Shown here: positions 15,924-25,788 of the stretch, in pieces
How the letters are laid out: the number at the start of each line of letters is the position of its first letter
How positions within the stretch are numbered: position 1 is the first letter of the stretch
Source of the DNA: Shewanella polaris
GTDB lineage: Bacteria; Pseudomonadota; Gammaproteobacteria; Enterobacterales; Shewanellaceae
NCBI RefSeq assembly: GCF_006385555.1
Contig: NZ_CP041036.1
Location: forward strand, 868,001 to 932,000
Length of the DNA: 64,000 bases
Direction: 5' to 3'
Notes under the pieces: model-generated
Told to the model about the DNA's origin: nothing
Databases searched by the model: none
Seen by the model: only the letters and a program-made list of their open reading frames with translations
Program-made: the position numbers and the translations under genes

Positions 15924-17135
15924 TTATTCAAACCAACTTGCGAACATTTGTTTGAAATAATCCATTAACTTACTGAACCAACCGCCTTCTTGAACTTCAT
16001 TCAAGGTGACCAGTGGAAACTGAGCGATGTCTTTTCCATCAAGTTGGAAAAATACTCGGCCTACAGTTTCGCCTTTCGCTAGCGGAGCTGCTAATGGTTT
16101 AGTTAATTCAAAATTGGCTTGTAAATCTTTTGCTTTACCACGACTAAGGGTAATAGGAGTATCGGTCATGACACCAAGATCAACGGTTTCTCTATCGCCA
16201 TACCAAATTTTTTGAGTGACAAAGGTATCGCCAGCTTTGTATGGTGTGATGGTTTCAAAGAAACGGAAACCATAATTGAGTAATTTTTTACTTTCTGCCT
16301 TACGTGCTGATTCACTTGCTGTGCCCATGACGACTGTAATAAGACGCATGCCATCGCTAGTACCAGATGAGACTAAGTTGTAACCTGCGCCCGAGGTATG
16401 GCCGGTTTTAATTCCATCAACATTTAAGCTTTTATCCCATAATAATCCATTACGGTTATATTGCTTAATGCCGTTATAGGTAAATGACTTTTCGGAATAA
16501 ACTTTGTATTCGTTAGGCACATCTCGGATTAATGCTGCCGCGAGTATCGCCATATCATAAGCGGTGGTTTTATGATTTTCTGAGTCTAAACCATGAGAGT
16601 TTTCAAAGTAGCTGTCTTTCATGCCCAATTGCTTGGCCCATGAATTCATTAAATCAACGAATGCACCTTCTGTTCCAGCAATATGTTCAGCCATAGCTAC
16701 ACAAGCATCATTACCTGATTGAATGATAATACCGCGGTTTAAATCGTGAACTTTGACTGTTTTACCCACTTCGATGAACATTTTTGATGAATCAGGGAAA
16801 TTTTTTGCCCAAGCATTTTTACTAATGGTGACATCGTCATCTAACGTAATATTACCGACACGGAGTTCATGACCAATCACATAGCTGGTCATCATTTTGG
16901 TTAGACTTGCAGGGTTTAAACTCTCATAAGCATTTTCTTCGGCAATGATTCTGCCAGAATTATAATCCATGAGCACGTATGCTTTGGCTGCAACACTTGG
17001 TGCATCTGGTGTCACCATAGGGGCGCGATTTGGCGTTGGACGTATATCTGGTTGTGGCGTTGCTGCGAGTGAAGAAAAACAGACAACTGATGCTATCAGC
17101 ATTGTTGTTAATTGAGCGGTTTTGGAAGTCATCAT
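15924..17135 (-). CDS. dacA: D-alanyl-D-alanine carboxypeptidase (PBP5/6 type)
   Basis: A 403-residue serine DD-peptidase with a signal peptide, catalytic SLTK at 77-80, SGN (SGNDACVAMAEH) and KTG (IKTGHTSGAGYNLV). The C-terminal domain ends in an amphipathic membrane anchor (GWFSKLMDYFKQMFASWF). It trims the terminal D-Ala of peptidoglycan pentapeptides in the periplasm. Two ATGs are adjacent at the start. It follows rlpA in the cell-wall cluster. Confidence 0.97.
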   Translation of the reverse strand: MMTSKTAQLTTMLIASVVCFSSLAATPQPDIRPTPNRAPMVTPDAPSVAAKAYVLMDYNSGRIIAEENAYESLNPASLTKMMTSYVIGHELRVGNITLDDDVTISKNAWAKNFPDSSKMFIEVGKTVKVHDLNRGIIIQSGNDACVAMAEHIAGTEGAFVDLMNSWAKQLGMKDSYFENSHGLDSENHKTTAYDMAILAAALIRDVPNEYKVYSEKSFTYNGIKQYNRNGLLWDKSLNVDGIKTGHTSGAGYNLVSSGTSDGMRLITVVMGTASESARKAESKKLLNYGFRFFETITPYKAGDTFVTQKIWYGDRETVDLGVMTDTPITLSRGKAKDLQANFELTKPLAAPLAKGETVGRVFFQLDGKDIAQFPLVTLNEVQEGGWFSKLMDYFKQMFASWFE

Positions 17136-17240
17136 GAAGTTAGCACGTCTCTTGTTAGTCGAAGAAAAGACAAAAATTAAGCGGTATAATTTTATCGATT
17201 ATACAATCTTTTGATTATACATTAGTAGGCAGTCATTTCG

Positions 17241-17279
17241 CATTAAGGTTCATTCATACAATGTAAATGAACCTTAATG
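17241..17279. terminator. 14-bp perfect hairpin between rlpA and dacA
   Basis: The arms cattaaggttcatt and its exact complement flank an 11-base loop. There is no clear T run on the minus strand, so this is a hairpin that may attenuate or stabilise the rlpA transcript rather than a textbook terminator. Confidence 0.5.
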
Positions 17280-17305
17280 AAACCCTTTAGGGGTAATATT
17301 ATTGT

Positions 17306-18118
17306 TTACGGTACGATAAAACTCTGCGGATAGCCATTTGATTGAATACGATCTAGCAATTCATTAGTTAGATGGATTTGTCGAATAGGACCCAATTGCA
17401 ATCTGTGCATACCATTTATCGAGGTGACGCGAGAGGTCACCGCATATTGAGTTTCTAGTTGCTTTGCCAGCATATTGATACTTAATATGTTTTGAGATGC
17501 AGCAACTTGAATAAAGTGATTCTCATTATCTGTTAAGTCGCTTATCGCTCGCGCTTCTGCAGAGGGAATATAAATGGTCTCAAGTGCTACTTTTGCGGTT
17601 CCTTTGGCGAGCATGCCTAAATGATAAGCCGCTGCATAAGAGAGGTCTATCACTCGGCCATGATGAAACGGTCCACGGTCATTTACCCGGACAATAATTT
17701 GCTTATTATTGTCTAAATTGGTGACTTTGACATAGCTTGGTATCGGTAAGTTTTTATGTGCCGCAGACATAGTGTACATGTCGTAAGTTTCGCCACTTGA
17801 TGTTAAATGACCATGAAACTTTGATCCATACCATGATGCATTACCTTGCTCTTTGAATCCCTTGCCACTGTCTAGCACTTTATAGCTTTTACCTAATACA
17901 GTGTAATCACGATTACCTTGTCTGCTATAAGGCTCATATTTGGGTTGAGCATTTTTAACCAAACTGACATCTGGCGCATCATCAGGATAGCGGTCATTAG
18001 CCATTTGATAGCGACTTTTTTTCCCAGAAGGAGATGTCTTTGCGTCATTAGACGAACAGCTTATAAGGAATATGCTGCTGAAAATGATTAACAAGATGAA
18101 ACGGTAATTAATGGCCAT
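17306..18118 (-). CDS. rlpA: RlpA-like septal-ring lytic transglycosylase (lipoprotein)
   Basis: A 270-residue lipoprotein with lipobox FLISCSSN. The double-psi beta-barrel domain has ASWYGSKFHGHLTSSGETYDMY, VTNLDNNKQIIVRVNDRGPFHHGRVIDLSYAAA, with the catalytic-region residues of RlpA. A C-terminal SPOR-like domain (about 195-270, HFIQVAASQN) targets denuded septal glycan. It overlaps the end of mltB by 11 bases. Confidence 0.95.
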   Translation of the reverse strand: MAINYRFILLIIFSSIFLISCSSNDAKTSPSGKKSRYQMANDRYPDDAPDVSLVKNAQPKYEPYSRQGNRDYTVLGKSYKVLDSGKGFKEQGNASWYGSKFHGHLTSSGETYDMYTMSAAHKNLPIPSYVKVTNLDNNKQIIVRVNDRGPFHHGRVIDLSYAAAYHLGMLAKGTAKVALETIYIPSAEARAISDLTDNENHFIQVAASQNILSINMLAKQLETQYAVTSRVTSINGMHRLQLGPIRQIHLTNELLDRIQSNGYPQSFIVP

Positions 18119-19121
18119 ATTGATTTACCGATTTATGATGAGCGTTAAGTTGTTGACTGAACTGATAAACCGCCATTGCGTACAATGGACTTCGATTATA
18201 GCGAGTGATCACATAAAAGTTTTTAAGTCCTAGCCAATATTCAGCATTTTCTGCTTGGTCGAGTTTAATTAACATCGCAGCTTGTGATGCATCAATATCT
18301 TGGTTATTGGCCAAGCTTAAGCTTGGACTCAAAATGTCAGAAACCTTGTAATGCAATTTTTCTTTAGTCCACACTTTTGCTTTGGGCGCCTGGGTTGATG
18401 TGTGATTAAGCAATAATGCGACAGGCTGACCTTTTTGCCAACCATGTTGATGAAAGTAATTGGCGACACTGCCAATAGCATCGACTTTACTGGTTAACAA
18501 ATCTCGTCGACCGTCGCCATCAAAATCGACCGCATAATGGCGGTAACTTGATGGAATAAATTGACCGTAACCCATTGCGCCGGCATATGAACCTTTTAAG
18601 GTGTTTGCATCGAGTTTCTCTTCTGTAATTAAAGACATTAAGTTGGCATATTCACTGCGAAAGAAGGTTGATCGCGGTGGGTAATAAAAGCCCAAGGTGT
18701 ACAAGGCATCTTTGACGCGATAATTACCTAGATAGCTACCATAAAATGTTTCAATACCAATAATGGCCACAATAATTTGCGGGTCAATATTAAACTTTTC
18801 AGCCGCGTCAGTAATTGCCTGCTCATTTTCCTGCCAGAACTCGAGTCCTTTTTGCAGACGTTTATCGGTTAAAAAAATCGGATAGTATTGATACCAAGGT
18901 TTCGCTTCCCAAGGTTTTGATATTGCGTCAATAATCGTTTGGTCGAAATTAGATGATGCTAAGAATTGTTCAACTTGTTGTTGATTAAATCCTTGTTTTA
19001 CTTGCGCAGCCACAAATGCTTTTTTCGCGGCCTGAGTGTCTATTTCGGTCATTGCATTGGCGTCAAAAAAGGCACTGATGAATAATGCAAAACTGACAAT
19101 TTTAATGGTTATTTTAGTCAT
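18108..19121 (-). CDS. mltB: Lytic murein transglycosylase B
   Basis: A 337-residue lytic transglycosylase with a signal peptide. The catalytic Glu is in IVAIIGIETFYGSYLG; the family motifs SYAGAMGYGQFIPSSYRHYAVDFDGDGRRDL and IGSVANYFHQHGW are intact. No lipobox is visible, so the protein may be soluble in the periplasm. It cleaves glycan strands with formation of anhydro-muropeptides, which AmpG (57.7 kb) can import. It overlaps rlpA and follows rodA by 14 bases. Confidence 0.95.
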   Translation of the reverse strand: MTKITIKIVSFALFISAFFDANAMTEIDTQAAKKAFVAAQVKQGFNQQQVEQFLASSNFDQTIIDAISKPWEAKPWYQYYPIFLTDKRLQKGLEFWQENEQAITDAAEKFNIDPQIIVAIIGIETFYGSYLGNYRVKDALYTLGFYYPPRSTFFRSEYANLMSLITEEKLDANTLKGSYAGAMGYGQFIPSSYRHYAVDFDGDGRRDLLTSKVDAIGSVANYFHQHGWQKGQPVALLLNHTSTQAPKAKVWTKEKLHYKVSDILSPSLSLANNQDIDASQAAMLIKLDQAENAEYWLGLKNFYVITRYNRSPLYAMAVYQFSQQLNAHHKSVNQYGH

Positions 19122-19135
19122 TGTTATTCTTAGTC

Positions 19136-20257
19136 CTATCTGTCGACAAAGCGTCTGTGGGTGTGAATGCTCATTAAGATACCAAAGCCTGTCATTAAGG
19201 TCAGCATCGAGGTTCCACCATAACTTATCAGTGGCAAAGGTACACCTACTACGGGCAAAATGCCTGATACCATGCCAATATTGACAAAAATATAAACGAA
19301 AAATGTTAGGGTAATACTACCGGCTAATAAGCGTGCAAAACTGGTTTGTGCTCGTGATGCAATAATTAACCCTCTGCCAATCACAAATAAGTACATTGCC
19401 AGTAACACTAAACTACCTATTAAACCAAATTCTTCACCGATTACCGCAAAAATAAAGTCGGTATGGCGCTCTGGTAAAAACTCTAGTTGTGATTGAGTGC
19501 CGTCAAGCCAGCCTTTCCCCCATAATCCACCAGAGCCAATGGCAATTTTAGATTGGATAATATGATAACCCGCGCCTAAAGGATCTTGTTCAGGATTGAA
19601 CAGTGTTAATACTCGAGTGCGCTGATAATCGTGCATCAAGAAAAACCATAATACGGGTAGAAAGATTAAAATGGCAGTAACAAAGCCGCCCACAATGAGC
19701 CAACTCATGCCAGAGAGAAATAGCACGAATACACCAGACGCTGCCACTAAAATAGAGGTACCTAGGTCGGGTTGCTTAGCTATCAGTAATGTTGGGATCA
19801 GTAGGATAATGACCCCACCCGCTAGATAACGCTTTTTGGGAGGCAGTGGGAATTTACTGATATACCATGCCATGGTGATAGGGAAAGCCAGTTTAATGAG
19901 TTCCGATGGTTGAAACTCCATAAAGCCGATATTTAGCCAACGTTGTGCGCCTTTATTAATGGTGCCAAATAGTTCGACACCTACGAGTAACGCAATTCCG
20001 GCTAGGTAGATTGGAAATGCCCAGCGTCTGAGTATTTCGGGGTTGATTTGGGCAAAACAAAACATGACACCTAGTGACAGTGTCATACGCACGAGTTGGC
20101 GTTCCATCATCGCGGGGTCTTCACCACTGGCAGAATAGATCACAAAAAGACCAAATCCCATTAGCAATAAGATGCCCGTCAGTAATGGCAAGTCTATGTG
20201 TAATTTTTGCCAAAACGATTTTTGATATGGATGATGATTCACGGTTTTACCGCCCAT
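19136..20257 (-). CDS. rodA: Peptidoglycan glycosyltransferase RodA
   Basis: A 373-residue SEDS-family polymerase with about ten membrane helices and the motifs [48 protein letters not shown] and [13 protein letters not shown]. It polymerises lipid II for cylindrical wall growth, with PBP2 as transpeptidase partner. It overlaps the 3' end of mrdA by 19 bases. Confidence 0.98.
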   Translation of the reverse strand: MGGKTVNHHPYQKSFWQKLHIDLPLLTGILLLMGFGLFVIYSASGEDPAMMERQLVRMTLSLGVMFCFAQINPEILRRWAFPIYLAGIALLVGVELFGTINKGAQRWLNIGFMEFQPSELIKLAFPITMAWYISKFPLPPKKRYLAGGVIILLIPTLLIAKQPDLGTSILVAASGVFVLFLSGMSWLIVGGFVTAILIFLPVLWFFLMHDYQRTRVLTLFNPEQDPLGAGYHIIQSKIAIGSGGLWGKGWLDGTQSQLEFLPERHTDFIFAVIGEEFGLIGSLVLLAMYLFVIGRGLIIASRAQTSFARLLAGSITLTFFVYIFVNIGMVSGILPVVGVPLPLISYGGTSMLTLMTGFGILMSIHTHRRFVDR

Positions 20258-22095
20258 TCGTCTCGTAAAATATATTCATCGAGCAATGCTCTTGCTAGCG
20301 GACCTGCATTTTTACCACCCCAGCCTGCATTTTCTAATACAACAGCTAATACAATACGAGGGTTTTCATAAGGTGCGTAAGCAACAACGAGTGCATTGTC
20401 TCGTAAGTGTTCTGCAATGGTATTGGCATTATACTTTTCATCTTTGCCGACGCTAAATACTTGTGCCGTACCGGTTTTCATTGCAGCGGTATAAGTGGCA
20501 TCGGTAAAGCGCGATTTATCAGCTGTTTGACGCATCGCTTCATTAATGATGTCCCAGTTGTGAGGGTCTTTGAGCTCTATTGGTGGCTGCTCATCAATGG
20601 GTACATCAATTTTGACGGTATTATTTTTGAATGATTTTAATAGATGAGGCGTAAAGCGTTTGCCCTTGTTTGCCATAATCGTAACCGCGTTAGTAAGTTG
20701 TAATGGTGTAGTTGTCCAGTAACCTTGGCCAATACCTACAGAAATAGTATCACCGTTATACCAAGGTTGGTTGTAACGCATTCTTTTCCAGTCTCGAGAT
20801 GGCATAACGCCATCTGATTCTTCAAAAATATCAATACCAGTACTTTTGCCAAAACCAAAACGGTCCATAAAGATTGCCATTCTATCAATGCCAACTTTAT
20901 AGACGAGGTCATAAAAGAAAATGTCACAGGACTCTACAATGGCATGATAAATATCAACCCAACCATGGCCCCATTTTTTCCAATCGCCCCATTTGCGATC
21001 TACTCCTGGCATTTGCCAATAACCTGGGTCCCAAATTCGGGTGCGTTCGTCAATGATTTTTTCTTCTAAACCAAGTAACGCTACGTGAGGCTTGATAGTG
21101 GATGCTGGGGAGTATTGCCCTTGGGTTGCACGATTGATTAATGGCCGTGATTTATCATTTAATAGTTCATTATAAGCTTTTGAGCTAATACCGTGGACAA
21201 ACGGATTTGGGTCATATGTTGGACTTGACACCATCGCTAATACGCCACCATCTCTAGGGTCGATAGCTACAACAGATCCGCGCCGACCATCAAGTAGTTC
21301 CATGGCTTTTTGCTGTAATTTCAGATCCAGTGTGAGATAAATATCTTGTCCAGGTGTCGGTAGGGTAACTTTGAGGGTACGGATCACTCTGCCACGGTTA
21401 TTGACCTCTTCTTCGAGATGACCAGGCATACCGTGGAGCAGGCTTTCATAAAACTTTTCGATACCGAGCTTGCCAATGTCTTTGGTTGCAGCATAGTTTT
21501 TCCAGTTGCCGCTTTTTTCAAGCAAGCCTTTATCTCGGCTATTAATTTTACCGACATATCCCAACACATGGGTCATTAAATCATTATAGGGATAGCGACG
21601 TTTAAGACCCGCTTCAACATAAATCCCTGGGAATTTATATTGATTAACACTAAAAATAGCCACTTGTTCTTCGGTTAATTTACTTTTAATGGTTAATGGC
21701 TTAAATCGACGATGAAACTTTAAGGTTTCAGTGATACTTTCACGCTCATCTTCAGAGAGTTCAATGAGGGTATTAAGCTCATCGAGGGTAGCGGTAATAT
21801 CACTGACTCTTTCGGGAATAAGTTCTAAAGAATAATAAGGCTGATTTTCGGCTAATAACACCCCATTGCGGTCATAAATCAAGCCACGGCTGGGCGCAGT
21901 AGGGACGACACGAATACGGTTGTCATTCGAACGAGTTTCATAGTCTTTATAAGAGACAATTTGCAGGTGATAAAGATTCGAAAATAATATACACAGTAGT
22001 AAGAATACGCAGACAAAAGTGAACAATGCACGGCGTTTAAATAACGCTGCCTCTGCGGCGTGATCATGCATGGTAATGCGCTTTCTTGGCGGCAC
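20239..22095 (-). CDS. mrdA: Penicillin-binding protein 2
   Basis: A 618-residue class B PBP with an N-terminal membrane anchor (about 22-46), a pedestal domain with [16 protein letters not shown], and a transpeptidase domain with STIK at 332-335, a Ser-Cys-Asp motif ([10 protein letters not shown]) and KTGTAQ. It crosslinks side-wall peptidoglycan in the elongasome with RodA. A 129-bp gap precedes it, holding a Fur-box-like site. Confidence 0.98.
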   Translation of the reverse strand: MPPRKRITMHDHAAEAALFKRRALFTFVCVFLLLCILFSNLYHLQIVSYKDYETRSNDNRIRVVPTAPSRGLIYDRNGVLLAENQPYYSLELIPERVSDITATLDELNTLIELSEDERESITETLKFHRRFKPLTIKSKLTEEQVAIFSVNQYKFPGIYVEAGLKRRYPYNDLMTHVLGYVGKINSRDKGLLEKSGNWKNYAATKDIGKLGIEKFYESLLHGMPGHLEEEVNNRGRVIRTLKVTLPTPGQDIYLTLDLKLQQKAMELLDGRRGSVVAIDPRDGGVLAMVSSPTYDPNPFVHGISSKAYNELLNDKSRPLINRATQGQYSPASTIKPHVALLGLEEKIIDERTRIWDPGYWQMPGVDRKWGDWKKWGHGWVDIYHAIVESCDIFFYDLVYKVGIDRMAIFMDRFGFGKSTGIDIFEESDGVMPSRDWKRMRYNQPWYNGDTISVGIGQGYWTTTPLQLTNAVTIMANKGKRFTPHLLKSFKNNTVKIDVPIDEQPPIELKDPHNWDIINEAMRQTADKSRFTDATYTAAMKTGTAQVFSVGKDEKYNANTIAEHLRDNALVVAYAPYENPRIVLAVVLENAGWGGKNAGPLARALLDEYILRDEWAVKP

Positions 22096-22176
22096 TTATG
22101 CTATCCCCGTCGTTGCCCAATTAAAGGTTGGATTATAAAAAGTCACTGTATCAGCTGATGAATATGAAAAAAAGAG

Positions 22177-22195
22177 TTGCATGATAATCATTATC
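22177..22195. promoter_or_regulatory. Fur-box-like sequence between rlmH and mrdA
   Basis: The core gataatcattatc is a perfect 13-base dyad. The 19-base site matches 15 of 19 positions of the classical Fur box, with the mismatches all in the first four positions. It lies about 80-100 bases upstream of the mrdA start. A chance match in AT-rich DNA is possible, and no Fur control of mrdA is known to me. Confidence 0.4.
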
Positions 22196-22224
22196 GGTAA
22201 GTTTAGCTATTCATGCGACTGAGT

Positions 22225-22695
22225 TTATTCTCTGTGATATGGATGGTTATTGTTGATACTCCAAGCTCGGTATAGACTTTCTGCCACAATAACCCTAACC
22301 AAAGGATGGGGTAAGGTGAGAGCTGATAAACACCAGCTTTGGTTGGCCGCCTCTTTACAAGCAGGTGAAAGTCCTTCTGGGCCACCAATCAGTAAGCTGA
22401 CATCTCTACCATCGAGTTGCCACTTTGTCATTTGCTCAGCAAGTTCTGGAGTTATCCAGTTTTTGCCGGGTAAGTCTAAGCTGACAATGTGGTTACCTTT
22501 GGCTACTGCCGCTAGCATTAACTCGCCTTCCTTATGTAAAATTCGGGCGATATCGGCATTTTTTCCGCGCTTCCCTGCTGGGATTTCGATGAGTTCCAAA
22601 GCCATATCTCTAGGGAAACGGCGTTGGTATTCTTCGAAGCCTCGGGTTACCCAATCGGGCATTTTGGTGCCAACGGCAATGAGCTGTAGCTTCAT
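22225..22695 (-). CDS. rlmH: 23S rRNA (pseudouridine1915-N3)-methyltransferase
   Basis: A 156-residue SPOUT methyltransferase ([83 protein letters not shown]). It methylates pseudouridine 1915 in helix 69 of 23S rRNA. The start overlaps the rsfS stop (TAATG), so the two are coupled. Confidence 0.98.
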   Translation of the reverse strand: MKLQLIAVGTKMPDWVTRGFEEYQRRFPRDMALELIEIPAGKRGKNADIARILHKEGELMLAAVAKGNHIVSLDLPGKNWITPELAEQMTKWQLDGRDVSLLIGGPEGLSPACKEAANQSWCLSALTLPHPLVRVIVAESLYRAWSINNNHPYHRE

Positions 22696-23024
22696 TATGC
22701 GCTGTGTTCAGACCACAGTTTTTCAAGCTCGTAGTACTCACGAGTTTGTTCTTGCATTACATGCAAAATAACTGAACCTAAATCAACTAATACCCATTCA
22801 CTGCTGTCACGGCCTTCAACCCCAAGAGGTTGTACTCCGGCGTCTTTTGCAGACACGATGACGTGTTCACCAATAGAACGAACGTGTGTTTTTGATGTAC
22901 CAGTACAAATGATCATAGTATCGGTGATGGTTGACTGCTTAGATACATCTAAAACAGTAATGTTTTTTGCTTTTAAATCTTCGATTTTGTCGATAACAAA
23001 ATCTTTTAGTTCGGTGCCTTGCAC
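22695..23024 (-). CDS. rsfS: Ribosome silencing factor RsfS
   Basis: About 109 residues from the GTG start at 23024 ([21 protein letters not shown]), which fits the usual RsfS length and follows a GGGG-containing ribosome-binding site. The open frame continues 21 codons further upstream, which would add a non-homologous tail. Motifs [19 protein letters not shown] and [30 protein letters not shown] are typical. It binds L14 and blocks subunit joining in starvation. The MITE-like repeat lies immediately upstream and separates it from nadD. Confidence 0.95.
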   Translation of the reverse strand: MQGTELKDFVIDKIEDLKAKNITVLDVSKQSTITDTMIICTGTSKTHVRSIGEHVIVSAKDAGVQPLGVEGRDSSEWVLVDLGSVILHVMQEQTREYYELEKLWSEHSA

Positions 23025-23090
23025 TCGAAGTACCCCATAAGTAAAAATTAACGGAGTATTATACTCAAATTCACTGTTGATGCGCAATTA

Positions 23091-23356
23091 ATACCAATCC
23101 TATTAAATATGTGATCTTTCAGCGGGAGTTCAAAGTGCTGTAGGCAAGGCAGATGATTGAAGCGAATAGTGATTCTATTTTGAAAGCATCTAACGAAGGA
23201 TAAAGGACTTTGAAACCCGCCAGAATGGAGTCTCTCAGGTATTCCACTTCTGTGTTACATCGATTTAAAAGGGAACAACCATTTCTACATCAATGTGCCT
23301 TGAATTGAAAAACCTGAGAGACTCTGAACTGACCAGATATTTAATGAGATTGGTAT
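23091..23356. repeat. 266-bp MITE-like element, copy 1
   Basis: It is bounded by terminal inverted repeats of about 20 bases (ataccaatc-NN-attaaatat at both ends, reading inward). The interior contains further symmetric pieces (ctgagagactc and gagtctctcag). It carries no open frame with coding character. A second copy at 40047-40410 is in the opposite orientation and has an extra 98-bp internal block. Near-identical dispersed copies with terminal inverted repeats indicate a non-autonomous mobile element; no transposase is present in the window. It also fills most of the 365-bp gap between nadD and rsfS. Confidence 0.85.
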
Positions 23357-23452
23357 AAGCACTGCTAAACAAAAGTAGAATTAATTTTGGCATTGGTGCT
23401 GACTTAAGCAAAAATATGAATGGTTGGATTAACGATTGGATTTATTTGAGTA

Positions 23453-24088
23453 TTAACAGTAGAGCTTATGTTGGTGAATATAATTTATGGTGGCTGGCGT
23501 TAATACTGAACTAGTGTCGAGACCTTGTGCTAACATTTCGCGTATTTCACTAGATGATATATCTGTTAACTTACTGTTGATGCAAAATATTTTTCCATAT
23601 TTCGTATGCGTCGGTGAGTTAAGGTAGTCGGGCGTAGCCTGTCTTAATAATAGCTGTTTGGTCATTTCTGAATGAGTATCCATACTCCAACCTGGACGTT
23701 GACACAAAGCGATATGACACAGAGCAAACAAGGATTGCCATTGATGCCAGAGTGGTAATTGAATAAATGAGTCCATTCCCATAATGAAAAAGAATTCATC
23801 ATTTGGATACTGTTGTGCCAATAAAGTGAGTGTTGTAACGCTGTAAGACGGGGTATTGCGATTGATTTCAATATCGCACAGTTTAAATTGTGGGTATTGC
23901 TGGCAAACTAATTTCACCATTTCAAGCCGATGATGACTACTTACCACAGTGGTATTCTTATGAGGTGGAATGTGATTAGGCATTAACCAAACTTGGTCTA
24001 AATTAAGTTGTTGTTTTACATCTAATGCGGGATTGATATGGCCTAAATGGATCGGATCGAAAGTACCGCCTAAAATACCAATACGCAT
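23453..24088 (-). CDS. nadD: Nicotinate-nucleotide adenylyltransferase
   Basis: A 211-residue nucleotidyltransferase with the N-terminal GGTFDPIHLGHI (HxGH), MPNHIPPHKN and the C-terminal ISSSEIREML (SSTxxR type). It makes deamido-NAD from NaMN and ATP. It lies just after holA in transcription order, as in E. coli. Downstream is the MITE-like element rather than a direct junction to rsfS. Confidence 0.97.
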   Translation of the reverse strand: MRIGILGGTFDPIHLGHINPALDVKQQLNLDQVWLMPNHIPPHKNTTVVSSHHRLEMVKLVCQQYPQFKLCDIEINRNTPSYSVTTLTLLAQQYPNDEFFFIMGMDSFIQLPLWHQWQSLFALCHIALCQRPGWSMDTHSEMTKQLLLRQATPDYLNSPTHTKYGKIFCINSKLTDISSSEIREMLAQGLDTSSVLTPATINYIHQHKLYC

Positions 24089-24109
24089 TTGCTGTCCTTA
24101 TTTTGGTCG

Positions 24110-25144
24110 TTAGTCAGATAATTCAATATGGGCTAAACGGCTATGGGCTCGAGGATCAAACAAAATGCACAAATGGCTCATGCCAACCCAATCATCAATC
24201 CCTTTTTGTTTGAGATTTAATTCTAACGTAGAGGCAAACGCGAGCATATGTTCGATATGTTCTAAATCCAATCGTGTTATTGCCGCCTGATAGAGTGGTT
24301 TACGTTTATCCCAAATTCGATGTTGGCTCCATAATTTACTGAGTTGCTCACCATTGTGAACCGCCAGTTTTAGGCTGAGTAGTAAGTTAATCTCTTTGAA
24401 TAATGCCCACATGACAATTGGCATCGCGGTGCCTTCGGCCTGTAATTGCGCCAGCATGTGTTGTGCTTGCTTTTGGTGATTACCTAAAATGGCATCACAG
24501 AGTTGAAAAACGCTGAACCGAGATTGGTCTTCGAAATATTCACTCAGTTGTTCAGTCGTAATATGTTGTTTAGGACTGAGTAATTGTAATAATTGCATCG
24601 CTTGTTCAGCAGCCAGTAAATTACCTTCAAATAACGTAAATAACATGGCTTTAGCATCATGATGAACCGTGAGCTCATAATGTGTTATTCGGCTGTTTAA
24701 CCAGCGTTCAAACTGGCTGCCTTCTGGGGTGGTACAAGGTAAATATATGCCTTTGGCATCAAGTGATTTAAACCATTTGCTATTGGTTTGTTCTGCACTG
24801 ACTTTTGGTCCTTGAACAATCAATAGCATATCTGGATTAGGATGTTGCAACAGCGTTTGAAATGCTGAGGCTCCTTCCATTGCTGGTTTAGCTTGTGGCA
24901 AGGTTAATTCAATAATGCGTCGACTGGAAAATAAGCTCATCGCTTGCCATTCTTGGATCAAATCGCCCCAATTAAATCCTGTTTCTTGATTTAATTGTGC
25001 CCGCTCTTCAAACCCTTGTTTTTTAGCGGCATTGAGAATGAGCTGTTTGCTGTTTTCGATTAACCAAGGGTCATCGCCAAACAATAGAACACATTGAGGG
25101 AGCTGTTTAAGATGCTGTTTGAGCTGATCCGGATAAACCCGCAT
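24110..25144 (-). CDS. holA: DNA polymerase III delta subunit
   Basis: A 344-residue clamp-loader subunit (MRVYPDQLKQHL, CVLLFGDDPWLIENSKQLI, SLFSSRRIIELTLP, DDWVGMSHLCILFDP). It opens the beta sliding clamp. The start overlaps the lptE stop, and nadD follows 21 bases later, reproducing the conserved lptE-holA-nadD order. Confidence 0.96.
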   Translation of the reverse strand: MRVYPDQLKQHLKQLPQCVLLFGDDPWLIENSKQLILNAAKKQGFEERAQLNQETGFNWGDLIQEWQAMSLFSSRRIIELTLPQAKPAMEGASAFQTLLQHPNPDMLLIVQGPKVSAEQTNSKWFKSLDAKGIYLPCTTPEGSQFERWLNSRITHYELTVHHDAKAMLFTLFEGNLLAAEQAMQLLQLLSPKQHITTEQLSEYFEDQSRFSVFQLCDAILGNHQKQAQHMLAQLQAEGTAMPIVMWALFKEINLLLSLKLAVHNGEQLSKLWSQHRIWDKRKPLYQAAITRLDLEHIEHMLAFASTLELNLKQKGIDDWVGMSHLCILFDPRAHSRLAHIELSD

Positions 25145-25653
25145 TACTCTGCCCCGATTGACGCCAGAGTTTGGATAATGTAATCGGCTGCTTGAATGCG
25201 CATTTCTTTAAGTAACAATTCCATTTCACGACTTTTTGCTAATGCGGTACGTGGATCGTCTTGATAGTCGCGGCGAATTTCAGTATCAAATTCTTGCGGT
25301 TCTTCTTCTGGTAATGTAACTGAATAATGCACTAAGTAGATAAGTTCATATTCTGCGACATTTCCAGTTGGATACAATGACAGCGTGGCGCGCTCAAGTG
25401 AGTCATTGATTAATCGTAAAGTTGGTGTTTTATCCGTGGCATCGACAAGGCTAATACGGTTGATGCGCAGTCTGTCACGCACTAGGCGAGTTAATTCGCT
25501 GTATTCATCGTTGCTGCTTAGATGTAACTCATTTAACTCAGCGGGAATGGAGTAACTACGTTGAAGTTTAAAGCCGCAACCAGCACTGGTGAGTATTACC
25601 AATGTCATTATTGCCAAGCAAATCTTTTTGGCTAGCATAGTGAGGGTAGGCAT
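25144..25653 (-). CDS. lptE: LPS-assembly lipoprotein LptE
   Basis: About 165 residues with a lipoprotein signal (MTLVILTSAGCGFKLQ; lipobox SAGC) and the LptE core (ELNELHLSSNDEYSELTRLVRDRLRINRI). It plugs the LptD barrel for LPS export to the outer leaflet. The frame allows ATG at 25653 or at 25638; the shorter form has a typical signal peptide. It follows leuS by about 135 bases. Confidence 0.95.
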   Translation of the reverse strand: MPTLTMLAKKICLAIMTLVILTSAGCGFKLQRSYSIPAELNELHLSSNDEYSELTRLVRDRLRINRISLVDATDKTPTLRLINDSLERATLSLYPTGNVAEYELIYLVHYSVTLPEEEPQEFDTEIRRDYQDDPRTALAKSREMELLLKEMRIQAADYIIQTLASIGAE

Positions 25654-25788
25654 CCTTGTTGGTTCGCATCGATAAAAATAAATAACTTACCGAAGAGTTT
25701 GTCATCCGCGGTAAGTTATGTCATTGCTAAATGTTAAGGCTTAATGCGATATAAAGCTAACTTGTTTTATATCGCACTTAAGTTTGAC

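Noticed and set aside
22250..22771. Plus-strand frame of 173 codons across rlmH and rsfS
   Set aside because: Fully antisense to two conserved, recognisable genes.
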